Assembly: GCA_030345135.1 (NCBI GenBank)
Contig: CP128386.1
Coordinates: forward strand, 1,509,244-1,573,243
Source of the DNA: Chitinophagaceae bacterium DXS
GTDB lineage: Bacteria; Bacteroidota; Bacteroidia; Chitinophagales; Chitinophagaceae
Reading direction: 5' to 3'
DNA length: 64,000 bases
The first letter of the stretch is position 1. Each line of letters begins with the position of its first letter. Both the position numbers and the translations under genes were made by a program. Positions 44,426-54,112 of this stretch are shown here, one piece after another. Under the pieces are notes generated by a model. The model did no database searches. It was not told where the DNA came from and saw only the letters and a program-made list of their open reading frames with translations.

Positions 44426-44485
44426 TACCGGCTAAGGGTTCTTTGATTTTCAAACGTATCCATTATAGCAACAACACTTATAGGA

Positions 44486-45565
44486 ATGATCAGCCAGGAA
44501 TTAATAGAGCGGTTTTTACGGAATGAGTGTACTGCTAATGAAAAAGAACAGGTGCTTCGATATCTTGACGAACATCCGGATGAACTTGATGCTTTTTTTC
44601 CTGCAGAAGAATGCTTTAATGCAGATAATAATGCACCGGATAAAGAAACATCAGAGCGGATGCTGGACCATGTTCACCGTCAGATAGAAAAAAAGAACAA
44701 CGTTGTTTCACTATACAGACGATTAATAGCTGCAGCATCAATTATACTTGTTTGTGGAGCTGCATGGATATGGACAGGTCAGCATAATAAACAAACAGGC
44801 AAAGACATCGCAGCTATAGCATCAACCTCTTCCGAAAAAAACATTTTACAAAAAAGATTCAACACTACTGATAAAGTAATTACGATAACAATGCCCGATG
44901 GTACTGTTATTGACTTACAGCCCGCAAGCGGGATTAGCTTCCCCGAACCTTTTGGAAAAGACAACCAACGCACAATCTACTTAAATGGAGAGGCAATGTT
45001 TAAAGTTGCAAAAGACAAAACAAAGCCTTTTACAGTTTATACTGGTGGCATTTCAACAACAGCGCTGGGCACATCGTTCAATATTCGTTATTATGACGAA
45101 AAAGGTATTACAAGTGTAGCGTTGTATACTGGCAAAGTGGTGATTAAACCGGCTGGAACAACTGAAAAAAGCCTAGATGATGATGTGTATCTGACACCCG
45201 GACAACAACTTTTGTACAATCGCCAAACCAGGCATGCACAAGTGCAGCTGATCCTTAAAAAGGACCTGAACGGGGGCCGCAATAAACTGGTAAGTGCAAG
45301 ACAAAAATATACAGGTGCCGTTGTAAAAAAACCAACGTGGTATATGTTTAACGGACAAACACTTGAACAAGTTTTGGATCAGTTAAGTGTCTATTATAAC
45401 GTGGATATTGAATACGTACCTGCGGAAATTGACGATAAATACTTTACAGCAAAATTTGACACAACCGACGCGGTTGATCAGATATTGCGTGATATAGCAA
45501 CATTGAATCAACTGAATCTGAAAAAGGAAGAAGGCAAATATATCATTCGGAAAAATCATCATTAA
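44486..45565 (+). CDS. FecR-family anti-sigma regulator
   Basis: Membrane-spanning partner of the preceding sigma factor, 359 residues. The N-terminal cytoplasmic part (1-79) should hold the sigma factor. A single membrane helix is at about 80-97 (LIAAASIILVCGAAWIW). The periplasmic FecR domain (about 130-235; MPDGTVIDLQPASGISFPEPF, YLNGEAMFKVAKDKTKPF) is followed by the DUF4974 domain (about 285-355; FNGQTLEQVLDQLSVYYNVDIEYV). It normally receives a signal from the N-terminal STN domain of a receptor; the SusC encoded next lacks one. Confidence 0.94.
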   Translation: MISQELIERFLRNECTANEKEQVLRYLDEHPDELDAFFPAEECFNADNNAPDKETSERMLDHVHRQIEKKNNVVSLYRRLIAAASIILVCGAAWIWTGQHNKQTGKDIAAIASTSSEKNILQKRFNTTDKVITITMPDGTVIDLQPASGISFPEPFGKDNQRTIYLNGEAMFKVAKDKTKPFTVYTGGISTTALGTSFNIRYYDEKGITSVALYTGKVVIKPAGTTEKSLDDDVYLTPGQQLLYNRQTRHAQVQLILKKDLNGGRNKLVSARQKYTGAVVKKPTWYMFNGQTLEQVLDQLSVYYNVDIEYVPAEIDDKYFTAKFDTTDAVDQILRDIATLNQLNLKKEEGKYIIRKNHH

Positions 45566-45751
45566 ATAAACGGGCCCCGAAAATTTAACTGCCAAAACAT
45601 GGCAAGGGTATGTTATTGGGTACACCCGGCAACGGATGATTATTGAAACACATTAATCAGCATTAAATCATACAACAAAGCAGATTAAAACCTGGCCATG
45701 TGCATATACACGTGGATGTAATCCCTTTTTACAAACTAAAGAAAACTGAGT

Positions 45752-48700
45752 ATGAAAAAAATGAAAGTTTACAGGCAGATACTATTCTACCTGTGTTTGG
45801 TAAATCTTATTACTCCTGCCCTGCTTTACGCGCAGGAAACAAGAATGGATGCAACCGGTATTGTCCGGACTGAAAAAGGAACTCCGTTGCAAGGCGTAAC
45901 AGTTGTTGTACAGAACAGTAAAACAAGTTTTACTGCCGGCACACAAACAGACACATCGGGAACTTTTGTATTTAACAAACTGCCTCCCGGCAATGGCTAC
46001 AGCTTTACCTTTTCTTATGTAGGATATGAAACACAAACACTGAAAGGTTATGAACTAAAATCAGGCACAACGTTTTCTCTTGTAATAAAATTAAAAGAAG
46101 AAGACAAAGCATTGAATGATGTTGTTGTGGTTGGTTATGGTACACAAAAGAAAGTAAACCTTACCGGCGCTGTTGAACAGGTTACCGGCAAAGCATTGGA
46201 GAACAGGCCGGTTCCTAACCTTACACAAGGCTTACAGGGAGTGGTTCCTAACCTTAATATAGTTATGGGTGATGGTAAGCCAATCCAATCCCCTAAGTTC
46301 AATGTGAGAGGAACGACTTCTATCGGACAGGGCGGTAATGCACTTGTATTGATTGATGGTGTTGAGGGCGATCCAAGCATGATCAACCCCAACGATGTTG
46401 CAAGCATATCCGTTTTGAAAGACGCATCTTCTGCAGCTATTTATGGTGCAAGAGGTGCTTTTGGTGTTGTGCTGATCACGACAAAAAATCCTACTAAAGA
46501 CAGATTCAGTATTACTTACTCATCCAGCTATTCATCTAAAACACCAACTACAGTACCTGATATGGTGAGTGATGGTTACCTGTATTCAAAGATGTTTAAT
46601 GAAGCATGGACAGCATGGAACGACTATTCTCAAACACCGCAGAACGTAAATAAAACAGTTAAGTTTTCACAGGACTATCTTGCAGAATTTGAAAAAAGAT
46701 CTAAAGATCCAAGTCTGCCTAAAACAGACGTGAACACAAACGGTGAATATGTGTATTACGAAAACACTGACTGGTATGATCTGTTGTACAAAAAACACAC
46801 AGGCGCAACAGAACAAAACTTATCACTTTCCGGGAACAGCGGTAAGGCAAGTTTTTATGTAACTGGCCGCTATTTTGGTCAGAATGGTTTGTTCCGCTAC
46901 AATACAGATGATTACAAAATGTATAACCTGCGTGCTAAAGGTTCTATCCAGGTTTATCCGTGGCTGCGCATTGATAACAACACAGACTATTCAAGCATGT
47001 TGTATCATAACCCGCTGAACGTGGGTGAAGGTGGAGGCATCTGGAGAAACATCGCGGATGAAGGTCACCCGATGGCGCCATTGTTGAACCCTGATGGTAC
47101 ACTCTCCTACTCTGCCGCTTATACCGTTGGAGATTTCTTCTACGGTAAGAATGGTATTGATATGAACAGGCGCATTATTAAAAACACAACTGGTTTTACA
47201 TCATCTTTCCTGAAAGACAAATTGCGTATTAAAGGCGACTTTACTTTCCAGAATACCAGCTATGATCAAAACCAGATCCGCGTTCCTGTTCCTTATAGCA
47301 GAAAGCCGGGTATAATTGAATATGTTGGTACCAATACAAATGATATCCAGAATACTACGCAGGAAACACAGTACCTCGCTACCAACATTTATGGCGAATA
47401 CGAAACAAGGTTGAACCGTGACCATTATTTCAAAGCAATGGCTGGTTTCAACTATGAGCAATCGACTTATAAAAACCTGATGGCTCAAAGAAATGGTTTG
47501 ATCTATGAAGATGCACATGATATTAACCTCGCGTTGGGCCAGGCAATCACTACACAAGGTGGTTGGGAAAAATGGGCCATCATGGGCGGCTTCTACCGTT
47601 TGAACTATATGTTCAGGGATAAATATCTTTTGGAAGTAAACGGACGTTATGATGGCTCTTCCAAATTCCCTGAAAACCAGCGTTACGCATTCTTCCCTTC
47701 AGTTTCTGGTGGATGGCGCGTATCTAAAGAAGGATTCTGGAAGGTTAATCCGTCAATTATTTCTGATCTGAAAATAAGGGCATCGTACGGTTCACTGGGT
47801 AACGGTAATATCAGCTCTTATGCTTTCCAGGAAAAATTCAACATCAGTCAGTCCGGTCGCGTTTTGAATGGTGTTCGTCCACAACAAACCAGTCAACCAA
47901 ACGTACTTCCCGACGGTCTTACCTGGGAAAAATCAACAACTGAGAATATCGGTCTTGATCTGGCATTGTTTGGTAATAAGCTGAAGATTTCCGGAGATGC
48001 TTATATCCGCAAAACGACAGGCATGTTTACTGTTGGTATGTCATTGCCTGCTGTATTCGGAACAGATGTACCGAAAGGAAACTATGCTGATCTGGAAACA
48101 AAAGGATGGGAACTTTCTGCAACATGGAAAGATTACTTTATGGTGGCATCAAAACCATTCAACTACTCTTTCAGGGCGGTATTGTCTGACTATACAGCAG
48201 AAGTTACCAAATACAATAACCCCGAGCAGAAATTATCTGACTACTACGCCGGACAAAAAGTTGGCGAAATATGGGGATACGTTACAGATGGCTTCTTCAC
48301 AAAAGATAACATTGCCGAAGCTTCCAAACAAAAACTGTTTAAAGCTTCAACAAGTGGCCAGTGGTTGCCAGGTGATATCAAGTTTAAAGATGTTAATGGT
48401 GACGGCGTTGTCAATAATGGTGATAACAGGGTAAGCAGTCCTGGTGACATGGTGATCATCGGTAACAACACTCCCCGCTATCTGTATGGATTTAATATTG
48501 ATCTTGACTGGAACAACTTCTTTTTTGGCGCATTCATTCAGGGTGTTGGCAAGCAGCAATGGTGGCCTGGTAGTGAAGCGGACGTTTTCTGGGGTCAATA
48601 TAACAGGCCCTATAACCTGCTTCCAAAATCGCAGCTTGGTAATATCTGGTCCGAAGAAAATCCAAATACATACTTCCCAAGATATCGTGGCTATTCAGCG

Positions 48701-49015
48701 CAATCAGGTGGTGGTGAGTTAACTACCAAACAGACAAAATACCTGCAGAATATTGCTTATACAAGAATCAAGAACATTCAGTTGGGGTACATTCTTCCAC
48801 AAAGACTGATCAGCAAAATAAAAATGCAGAATGCAAGGGTTTATATCTCCGGAGAAAACCTGTTCTCATGGTCTCCGCTGTATAAGGTAACCAAAGATCT
48901 TGATCCGGAAAACACAGGCGGATCTGACATGGTGCTGACTACTGGCGGCTCAGGCAATGGAAACAACTATCCGCTGTTGAAAAGTGTGACAATAGGTTTG
49001 TCTGTTACATTCTAA
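45752..49015 (+). CDS. SusC/RagA-family TonB-linked outer membrane transporter
   Basis: Second SusC-type importer of the window, 1087 residues. The signal peptide ends near residue 27 (LITPALLYAQ). The carboxypeptidase-regulatory-like domain (about 35-115; ATGIVRTEKGTPLQGVTVVV) comes directly after it, then the TonB-box-like DVVVVGYGTQKK, the plug (ALVLIDGVEGDPSMINPNDV; AIYGARGAFGVVLITT) and the barrel ending TIGLSVTF. Although coupled to a sigma/FecR pair it has no STN signalling domain. It is followed after 108 nt by SusD. Confidence 0.95.
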   Translation: MKKMKVYRQILFYLCLVNLITPALLYAQETRMDATGIVRTEKGTPLQGVTVVVQNSKTSFTAGTQTDTSGTFVFNKLPPGNGYSFTFSYVGYETQTLKGYELKSGTTFSLVIKLKEEDKALNDVVVVGYGTQKKVNLTGAVEQVTGKALENRPVPNLTQGLQGVVPNLNIVMGDGKPIQSPKFNVRGTTSIGQGGNALVLIDGVEGDPSMINPNDVASISVLKDASSAAIYGARGAFGVVLITTKNPTKDRFSITYSSSYSSKTPTTVPDMVSDGYLYSKMFNEAWTAWNDYSQTPQNVNKTVKFSQDYLAEFEKRSKDPSLPKTDVNTNGEYVYYENTDWYDLLYKKHTGATEQNLSLSGNSGKASFYVTGRYFGQNGLFRYNTDDYKMYNLRAKGSIQVYPWLRIDNNTDYSSMLYHNPLNVGEGGGIWRNIADEGHPMAPLLNPDGTLSYSAAYTVGDFFYGKNGIDMNRRIIKNTTGFTSSFLKDKLRIKGDFTFQNTSYDQNQIRVPVPYSRKPGIIEYVGTNTNDIQNTTQETQYLATNIYGEYETRLNRDHYFKAMAGFNYEQSTYKNLMAQRNGLIYEDAHDINLALGQAITTQGGWEKWAIMGGFYRLNYMFRDKYLLEVNGRYDGSSKFPENQRYAFFPSVSGGWRVSKEGFWKVNPSIISDLKIRASYGSLGNGNISSYAFQEKFNISQSGRVLNGVRPQQTSQPNVLPDGLTWEKSTTENIGLDLALFGNKLKISGDAYIRKTTGMFTVGMSLPAVFGTDVPKGNYADLETKGWELSATWKDYFMVASKPFNYSFRAVLSDYTAEVTKYNNPEQKLSDYYAGQKVGEIWGYVTDGFFTKDNIAEASKQKLFKASTSGQWLPGDIKFKDVNGDGVVNNGDNRVSSPGDMVIIGNNTPRYLYGFNIDLDWNNFFFGAFIQGVGKQQWWPGSEADVFWGQYNRPYNLLPKSQLGNIWSEENPNTYFPRYRGYSAQSGGGELTTKQTKYLQNIAYTRIKNIQLGYILPQRLISKIKMQNARVYISGENLFSWSPLYKVTKDLDPENTGGSDMVLTTGGSGNGNNYPLLKSVTIGLSVTF

Positions 49016-49123
49016 AACTGACGATCGGATTATAAATAGCAAAAGGAGCCGAATGATGTCAGTCTTAATGAAGTCGATGATAAAAACGTTCACTCCAATT
49101 CATAAAAAATTAATCATTCAAGG

Positions 49124-50899
49124 ATGAAAAAATATTTGTTCTGGCTGGCTGCAAGTATAACGTTTATAAGTTGCAGTAAACAGCTTAACCAGCTTCCCGA
49201 ATCAACTGCATCAAACGGCGCTGTGTTTGGAAGTGAGAAAGGTTTGGAATTATATACAAATTCTTTTTACAACATATTGCCCGATGCGAACTCGCTAATA
49301 AGAGGCGATGAAATGACTGATTACCTGGCAAGAACGCAGGTGCCGGATTTTCTGAGACCGGGCGCCTATGGTCCGCGCCAAAGCAGCGGCTGGACCTGGA
49401 CCGATCTTCGCAACATCAACTACTTTATCGAAAACACGGCCGCATCTAAAGTGTCGGATGATGCAAAGAAAAATTATACCGCCATTGCACGATTCTTCAG
49501 GGCCTGGTTCTATTTTGATAAAGTAAAACGTTTTGGCGATGTGCCCTGGTATAGCAAAACCATGAGTGTTACCGACTCAGCTTTATACAAGCCACGCGAT
49601 CCAAGAACGCTTGTAATGGACTCTGTGCTGGCAGATCTGAACTATGCCTGCGAAAACATAAAAGCTACTGATGACAAAACAAGAAGCCTTGTTACAAAGT
49701 ATGTGGCTTACGCTTTTAAATCGAGAGTATGTTTATTTGAAGGCACATTCAGAAAATATCATTCTGAATATAAGTTACAAAGCAGTGCTGCACAATGGTT
49801 GAATGAATCTATAGTTGCAGCTCAAAAGGTAATGACAGAAGGCGGCTTTAGCCTGAATACAGCGCAAGGAAACGATAAGTCTTACAGGCAATTGTTTACT
49901 AACAAGACGCCTGTTTCATCTGAAATTATCATTGCCTCTGTTGTTGATCCTTCCCTGGCAGTTTACAATGACGCTAACTGGTATTGGACCAGCGCTACTT
50001 ATGGTGCCAGATTAAGCTTTACAAGAACTTTTGTCAATACCTATTTGAATATTGACGGAACACCTTTTACGTCTAAAGCGGGTTATGAAACAATGCCGTT
50101 TGTTGATGAAGTGAAGGGCAGGGATTTGCGTTTGCAGCAAACCATCCGTATGGGTGATTACAAAAGGATCAATGGCGGTGTTGCAGAGCCTGCCCCTCCT
50201 GTATTTTCTTACACCTATACCGGATATCAGCCTATTAAATGGTGCCTTGACGACACCTATTATGATGGCGGTACGCGCAATGAGAATTCCATCTCAATGA
50301 TCAGGTATGCTGAAGTTCTGTTGAACTATGCTGAAGCTAAAGCAGAACTGAACCAGCTGACAGATGAAGACTGGTCCAAAACTGTTGGTGCGCTTCGTAA
50401 AAGAGCCGGCATTACGGGTGGCACAGACGCCAAACCAACTATGGCAGATCCATACCTGAAGGCAAATTATTTCCCTGAAATTTCTGACCCCACATTGTTA
50501 GAGATCCGTCGTGAGCGCAGTATTGAATTATCGCTTGAAGGTTTGCGCTACTATGACATTGTAAGATGGGCAAAAGGTAACCTGATGCAGCAAACATGGA
50601 ATGGTTTCTATGTACCTGCACTGGATGTTCCGATGGACCTGAACGGCGATGGCATACTGGATGTTTGCTTCTACAAAACAAAACCGGCGACGCAGGTTGC
50701 AGGCGTTACGTACATCAACGTAGCAGAAACGATCAGCGGCGGGGTGAATCCGCAAAGACTTTCTCACGATACATATGGTGAACTTACCTGGCTGACAAAT
50801 GTTCAGAGAGTATTTGAAGATAAAAATTATCTTTACCCGATACCGGAAAATGACAGGCTGATGAACCCGAATTTGGGACAGAACCCGGGATGGCAGTAG
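49124..50899 (+). CDS. SusD/RagB-family substrate-binding lipoprotein
   Basis: Surface lipoprotein partner of the preceding SusC, 591 residues. The lipoprotein signal MKKYLFWLAASITFISC places the lipidated cysteine at residue 17. SusD blocks include ARFFRAWFYFDKVKRFGDVPW, MIRYAEVLLNYAEAKAEL, RRERSIELSLEGLRYYDIVRW and the C-terminal LYPIPENDRLMNPNLGQNPGW. Its stop codon is followed at once by a heptamer array. The ligand of this second locus is unknown; the next gene, a secreted hydrolase of the EEP fold, may hint at a phosphorylated substrate. Confidence 0.95.
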   Translation: MKKYLFWLAASITFISCSKQLNQLPESTASNGAVFGSEKGLELYTNSFYNILPDANSLIRGDEMTDYLARTQVPDFLRPGAYGPRQSSGWTWTDLRNINYFIENTAASKVSDDAKKNYTAIARFFRAWFYFDKVKRFGDVPWYSKTMSVTDSALYKPRDPRTLVMDSVLADLNYACENIKATDDKTRSLVTKYVAYAFKSRVCLFEGTFRKYHSEYKLQSSAAQWLNESIVAAQKVMTEGGFSLNTAQGNDKSYRQLFTNKTPVSSEIIIASVVDPSLAVYNDANWYWTSATYGARLSFTRTFVNTYLNIDGTPFTSKAGYETMPFVDEVKGRDLRLQQTIRMGDYKRINGGVAEPAPPVFSYTYTGYQPIKWCLDDTYYDGGTRNENSISMIRYAEVLLNYAEAKAELNQLTDEDWSKTVGALRKRAGITGGTDAKPTMADPYLKANYFPEISDPTLLEIRRERSIELSLEGLRYYDIVRWAKGNLMQQTWNGFYVPALDVPMDLNGDGILDVCFYKTKPATQVAGVTYINVAETISGGVNPQRLSHDTYGELTWLTNVQRVFEDKNYLYPIPENDRLMNPNLGQNPGWQ

Positions 50900-50900
50900 G

Positions 50901-50961
50901 ATGTACGATGTTAGATGTACGATGTGATTTAAGTACGAATTACGAAGTACGAAGTACGAAT
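50901..50961. repeat. Heptamer array, ATGTACG changing to AGTACGA type
   Basis: Units ATGTACG, ATGTTAG, ATGTACG, ATGTGAT, a 3-nt shift, then AGTACGA, ATTACGA, AGTACGA, AGTACGA. It begins at the SusD stop codon. Confidence 0.85.
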
Positions 50962-51036
50962 AATTGCCGCGCCAGAAGATTGTTCTATAATTTATAAATA
51001 GGAAAAGGTATCAGATGTCCGGGATAGCATTTTATT

Positions 51037-51099
51037 GCTGATGGCTGATAACTAAAAGCTGACAGCTACCTGACACCTGATACCTGATACCTGAAACCT
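51037..51099. repeat. Compound heptamer array (GCTGATG to GATACCT type)
   Basis: Nine in-phase units: GCTGATG, GCTGATA, ACTAAAA, GCTGACA, GCTACCT, GACACCT, GATACCT, GATACCT, GAAACCT. Two families are joined without phase loss, ending 19 nt before the next start codon. Confidence 0.88.
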
Positions 51100-51118
51100 A
51101 AAAACCAAACGATTCGAC

Positions 51119-51952
51119 ATGAAAAAATGTATTAGCTTAATTACCTTTTGCGTGCTGGTGATTGTAGTGCACGCACAAACGCTGAGAGTGGCGTCTTATA
51201 ACCTGAGATACGACAATAAAGGAGACAGCGGCAACCTTTGGGTAAACCGCGCCCCAATTATCGGCGCATTGGTTGCCTTTCACGACTTTGACATTTTTGG
51301 TACGCAGGAAGGCCTGCAAAACCAACTGGAAGATCTTCAAAAACAGTTACCTGAATATTCATGGTATGGTCGTGGACGTGATGACGGAGAAACCAAAGGC
51401 GAACACTCGGCTATCTTTTACAAAAAAGACAAATTTGATTTGGTGGATAAAGGAGATTTCTGGTTGTCTCAAACACCTGAAAAACCCGGTCCGGGTTGGG
51501 ATGCTAAACTGAACAGGATCTGTTCCTGGGTAAAGCTGAACGACAAGCAAACAAAAAAGACTTTCTATTTCTTCAATGTACACTTTGATCACCAGGGCGT
51601 GCAGGCAAGGGTTGAAAGCAGCAAGCTGATTCTGAAAAAAATAAAAGACATCGCCGGATCAAATACAGTGATCTTTACCGGAGACTTTAACGGAGGTCAT
51701 AATTCTGAGTGGTACAAAAATATTGCTCAGTCAGGCTTCCTGAACGATGCCTTAAAACTTGCTAAGAATCCTTATGTCAACAACGGTTCTTTCAACGCTT
51801 TCGGGCATAGTGTAAACAGCAACGAGATCATTGATCACATCTTCCTTTCAAATGGTTTAGCTGTAAACAAATACGGGATCTTAACAGATACTTATCATGG
51901 CAAGTATCCTTCAGATCATTATCCAGTGATGGTGGTGTTGGATTGGAAATAG
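51119..51952 (+). CDS. Secreted endonuclease/exonuclease/phosphatase-family hydrolase
   Basis: Exported metal-dependent phosphoesterase of the EEP (DNase I-like) fold, 277 residues. The signal peptide is residues 1-19 (ISLITFCVLVIVVHA). Catalytic elements are complete: RVASYNLRYDN at the start, Glu64 in FGTQEG, GDFNGG in the middle and Asp266-His267 in SDHYPV at the end. It could act on sugar phosphates, phosphoinositides or nucleic acid. As the last gene after sigma-FecR-SusC-SusD it may process the imported substrate. The stop codon lies in the first unit of a heptamer array. Confidence 0.9.
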   Translation: MKKCISLITFCVLVIVVHAQTLRVASYNLRYDNKGDSGNLWVNRAPIIGALVAFHDFDIFGTQEGLQNQLEDLQKQLPEYSWYGRGRDDGETKGEHSAIFYKKDKFDLVDKGDFWLSQTPEKPGPGWDAKLNRICSWVKLNDKQTKKTFYFFNVHFDHQGVQARVESSKLILKKIKDIAGSNTVIFTGDFNGGHNSEWYKNIAQSGFLNDALKLAKNPYVNNGSFNAFGHSVNSNEIIDHIFLSNGLAVNKYGILTDTYHGKYPSDHYPVMVVLDWK

Positions 51953-52124
51953 TGAATGGTCAATGGTGAATAGTGAAAGGTTTAGGCAGGCTCATTGTTC
52001 ACTGGCAGGTCACCTAAGTGAATAGTCAATGGTGAATAGTGAAAGGTTTAGGCTGGTTCATTGTTCACAGGCAAGTAATAAAAAGGTCAAAAGCGAGGTA
52101 ACTCACGCTTTTGACCTTTTTTAT
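51949..52124. repeat. Two copies of a 107-nt repeat module, GTGAATA heptamers plus terminator
   Basis: Module copies: a partial one at 51949-52008 (units ATAGTGA, ATGGTCA, ATGGTGA, ATAGTGA, then a TTCATTGTTCAC-like tail) and a full one at 52018-52124. The full module ends in a terminator hairpin. A third copy is at 52264-52370. Confidence 0.88.
52081..52124 (+). terminator. Rho-independent terminator in repeat module copy 2
   Basis: Perfect 15-bp stem AAAAGGTCAAAAGCG / CGCTTTTGACCTTTT with a 10-nt loop and trailing T residues. Confidence 0.92.
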
Positions 52125-52143
52125 GTGTATGATTAATTTCATG

Positions 52144-52249
52144 CGCCGTGGTTCGTGTCTCACGAACCACAAGTCAACCTTTTTTTTAATTTCGTAATGG
52201 ATAACCCGCAAAACAATTAATGACGGTTCGTGAGACACGAACCACGGCG
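52144..52249. mobile_element. Nested-palindrome element, empty counterpart of 243-1218
   Basis: Perfect 25-nt inverted arms at 52144-52168 and 52225-52249. Each contains a GGTTCGTG / CACGAACC palindrome. They surround a 56-nt core with no coding capacity. The arm sequence matches the arms around the toxin-antitoxin pair apart from a C/T change in the GGTTYGTG words. It sits between copies 2 and 3 of the 107-nt module. Confidence 0.7.
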
Positions 52250-52263
52250 TTAAAATATGAAAA

Positions 52264-52370
52264 GTGAATAGTCAATAGTGAATAGTGAAAGATTTAAGCC
52301 GGTTCATTGTTCACTGGCAGATAATAAAAAAGGTCAAAAGCGAGATAACTCTCAGGCTTTTGACCTTTTT
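52264..52370. repeat. Third copy of the 107-nt repeat module with terminator
   Basis: Starts with GTGAATA, GTCAATA, GTGAATA, GTGAAAG units and ends with stem AAAAAGGTCAAAAGC / GCTTTTGACCTTTTT (52326-52370), which can terminate on both strands. Confidence 0.88.
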
Positions 52371-52452
52371 AATTACAAGTTGAACCTATTCCAATTCAAT
52401 CAATAATTTATTTACAACGTTTCAGTTTGCAAAAAGCAAGTTTAGCAAATCA

Positions 52453-52510
52453 CTTGCGAAGATGCACCTTTCACTATTCACCATTCACTATTGACTATTC
52501 TCACCTTTCA
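52453..52510. repeat. Inverted GTGAATA-type array entering the trhO coding end
   Basis: Units TTCACTA, TTCACCA, TTCACTA, TTGACTA, then TTCACTA, TTTGACT: the reverse complement of the module openings at 51949-52264. The last part encodes the C-terminal residues of the trhO product. Confidence 0.85.
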
Positions 52511-53567
52511 CTATTTGACTCTCTTTCCCTCTCAATTCACTCAACTTCGGTCTTAGCCTTGCCTTCGATTTATTGAAAATATTTCTGCCCTTATCGATGC
52601 CCTCGCGAATTTCTTTTTGACGCTCTACCGGCAAGTGAATAGTTTCCTGGCATTCTTTGCTGCAGCAGCCATCATGTTCAGCTGCACAACTCTCACATTG
52701 AATGAACAGCAAATGGCAGCCATCATTTTTGCAATTGGTATGTGTATCGCAAGGTTTGCCACATTGATGACAATGAGCGATTACATCCTCTGTAATCCGC
52801 TCTCCCAACCTGTTATCAAACACGAAATTCTTTCCGATAAATTTGCTGTCGAGCCCTTCTTCTTTTATTTGCTTGGCATAGTTAATAATACCGCCCTCCA
52901 GGTGAAAAACATTCTTAAATCCTTTATGCAGCATATAAGCACTGGCCTTCTCACAGCGGATGCCACCTGTGCAGTACATAATGATATTTTGTTCTTCTTT
53001 GCCTTGCAGCATATCTACTGCCATAGGTAATTGATCCCTGAATGTATCTGATGGAATTTCCACTGCATTTTCAAAATGTCCCACTTCATATTCGTAGTGA
53101 TTGCGCATGTCGATGACGATTGTATCATCATTCTTTAACAACTCATTCATCTGCGAAGCGTTTACATACCTCCCTTTATTGTCCATATCAAAAGATGGAT
53201 CATCTATACCATCAGCAACTATCTTTTCCCTCACTTTAATCTTTAGCACCCAGAAAGATTTCCCGTCGTCGTCTACTGCAATATTTAACCGTAGTCCGTT
53301 TAAAGCTTCTATAGAATATAGGAATTCTTTAAGCAGATCAAAGTTGACAGACGGCACACTGATCTGCGCATTGATACCTTCTTTAGCGACATAAATGCGA
53401 CCAAACACTTTTAATGTGTGCAAATGTTTGTACAAATAATCACGAAACTCCTGTGGATTTTGAATGTGGAAGTAACAATAAAAACTAATGGTGGTCCTGG
53501 ATTCTTTTTCTTCCAATAAACGCTTCTTCAGTTCCTCGTTAGAAACACGGTTGTGTAATACTGCCAT
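52488..53567 (-). CDS. trhO: tRNA uridine 5-oxyacetic acid hydroxylase-type rhodanese protein
   Basis: TrhO/YceA family protein of 359 residues; characterised homologues hydroxylate uridine 34 of certain tRNAs. An N-terminal acylphosphatase-like domain (about 25-115) is followed by a rhodanese domain (about 140-245) with catalytic Cys199 in [11 protein letters not shown] cysteine-rich C-terminal region (about 270-315; [14 protein letters not shown]) probably binds zinc. The last ten residues (QIVKGENSQ and the preceding serine) are encoded by a repeat array and so are unlikely to be conserved. It is a single gene. Confidence 0.93.
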   Translation of the reverse strand: MAVLHNRVSNEELKKRLLEEKESRTTISFYCYFHIQNPQEFRDYLYKHLHTLKVFGRIYVAKEGINAQISVPSVNFDLLKEFLYSIEALNGLRLNIAVDDDGKSFWVLKIKVREKIVADGIDDPSFDMDNKGRYVNASQMNELLKNDDTIVIDMRNHYEYEVGHFENAVEIPSDTFRDQLPMAVDMLQGKEEQNIIMYCTGGIRCEKASAYMLHKGFKNVFHLEGGIINYAKQIKEEGLDSKFIGKNFVFDNRLGERITEDVIAHCHQCGKPCDTHTNCKNDGCHLLFIQCESCAAEHDGCCSKECQETIHLPVERQKEIREGIDKGRNIFNKSKARLRPKLSELRGKESQIVKGENSQ

Positions 53568-54112
53568 AAATAAACATTTCAGATATCACTTTAAATACTA
53601 AAGCAATATTCCATTAAACAATATGGACTCACTTGCAGGGTGAGCAAAATTTTAAATTGGGTGCAAAGATAAGCAGAATCATTGGAGCTAACGCAATACA
53701 ATATATAGAAACAACGTTAAAGCAAACTGTTAGATGTTTTCATCGATTGTATAATTACATACAACTTATATGTTCATGCTACACATTGTTGAATCCCGCA
53801 AAACTCTTATCAAATTGTTAAAGCCACTTAACAATAAAAACAAATGTCTGAAATCATTGTATTTTATTGTTCATCATTCATGATAAAATCCACTTTAAGC
53901 CTTTCTTATGTGAATTAATTCCTCTTAAACAGTCTATTAAAAATACTATAAAATTGATCAATGTCAATTTGCTTTATGATGCGCAAAGTATCTTCGTACC
54001 GCCCAAAAAAACGTTTTAGTTAAGGCCTGTATTCTTCGATGAAAAATGAAGTTAGTATTACCAAAATGCAATGTTCTATCGTTAAATCATTTGCCTTAAC
54101 CATCCTAAAAAA
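53568..54112. other. AT-rich gene-free spacer
   Basis: This spacer has 545 nt between the divergent starts of trhO and the next gene. It has no heptamer array and no strong hairpin, and it is visibly richer in A and T than its surroundings. It should contain both promoters; I could not pick a convincing one. Confidence 0.55.
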
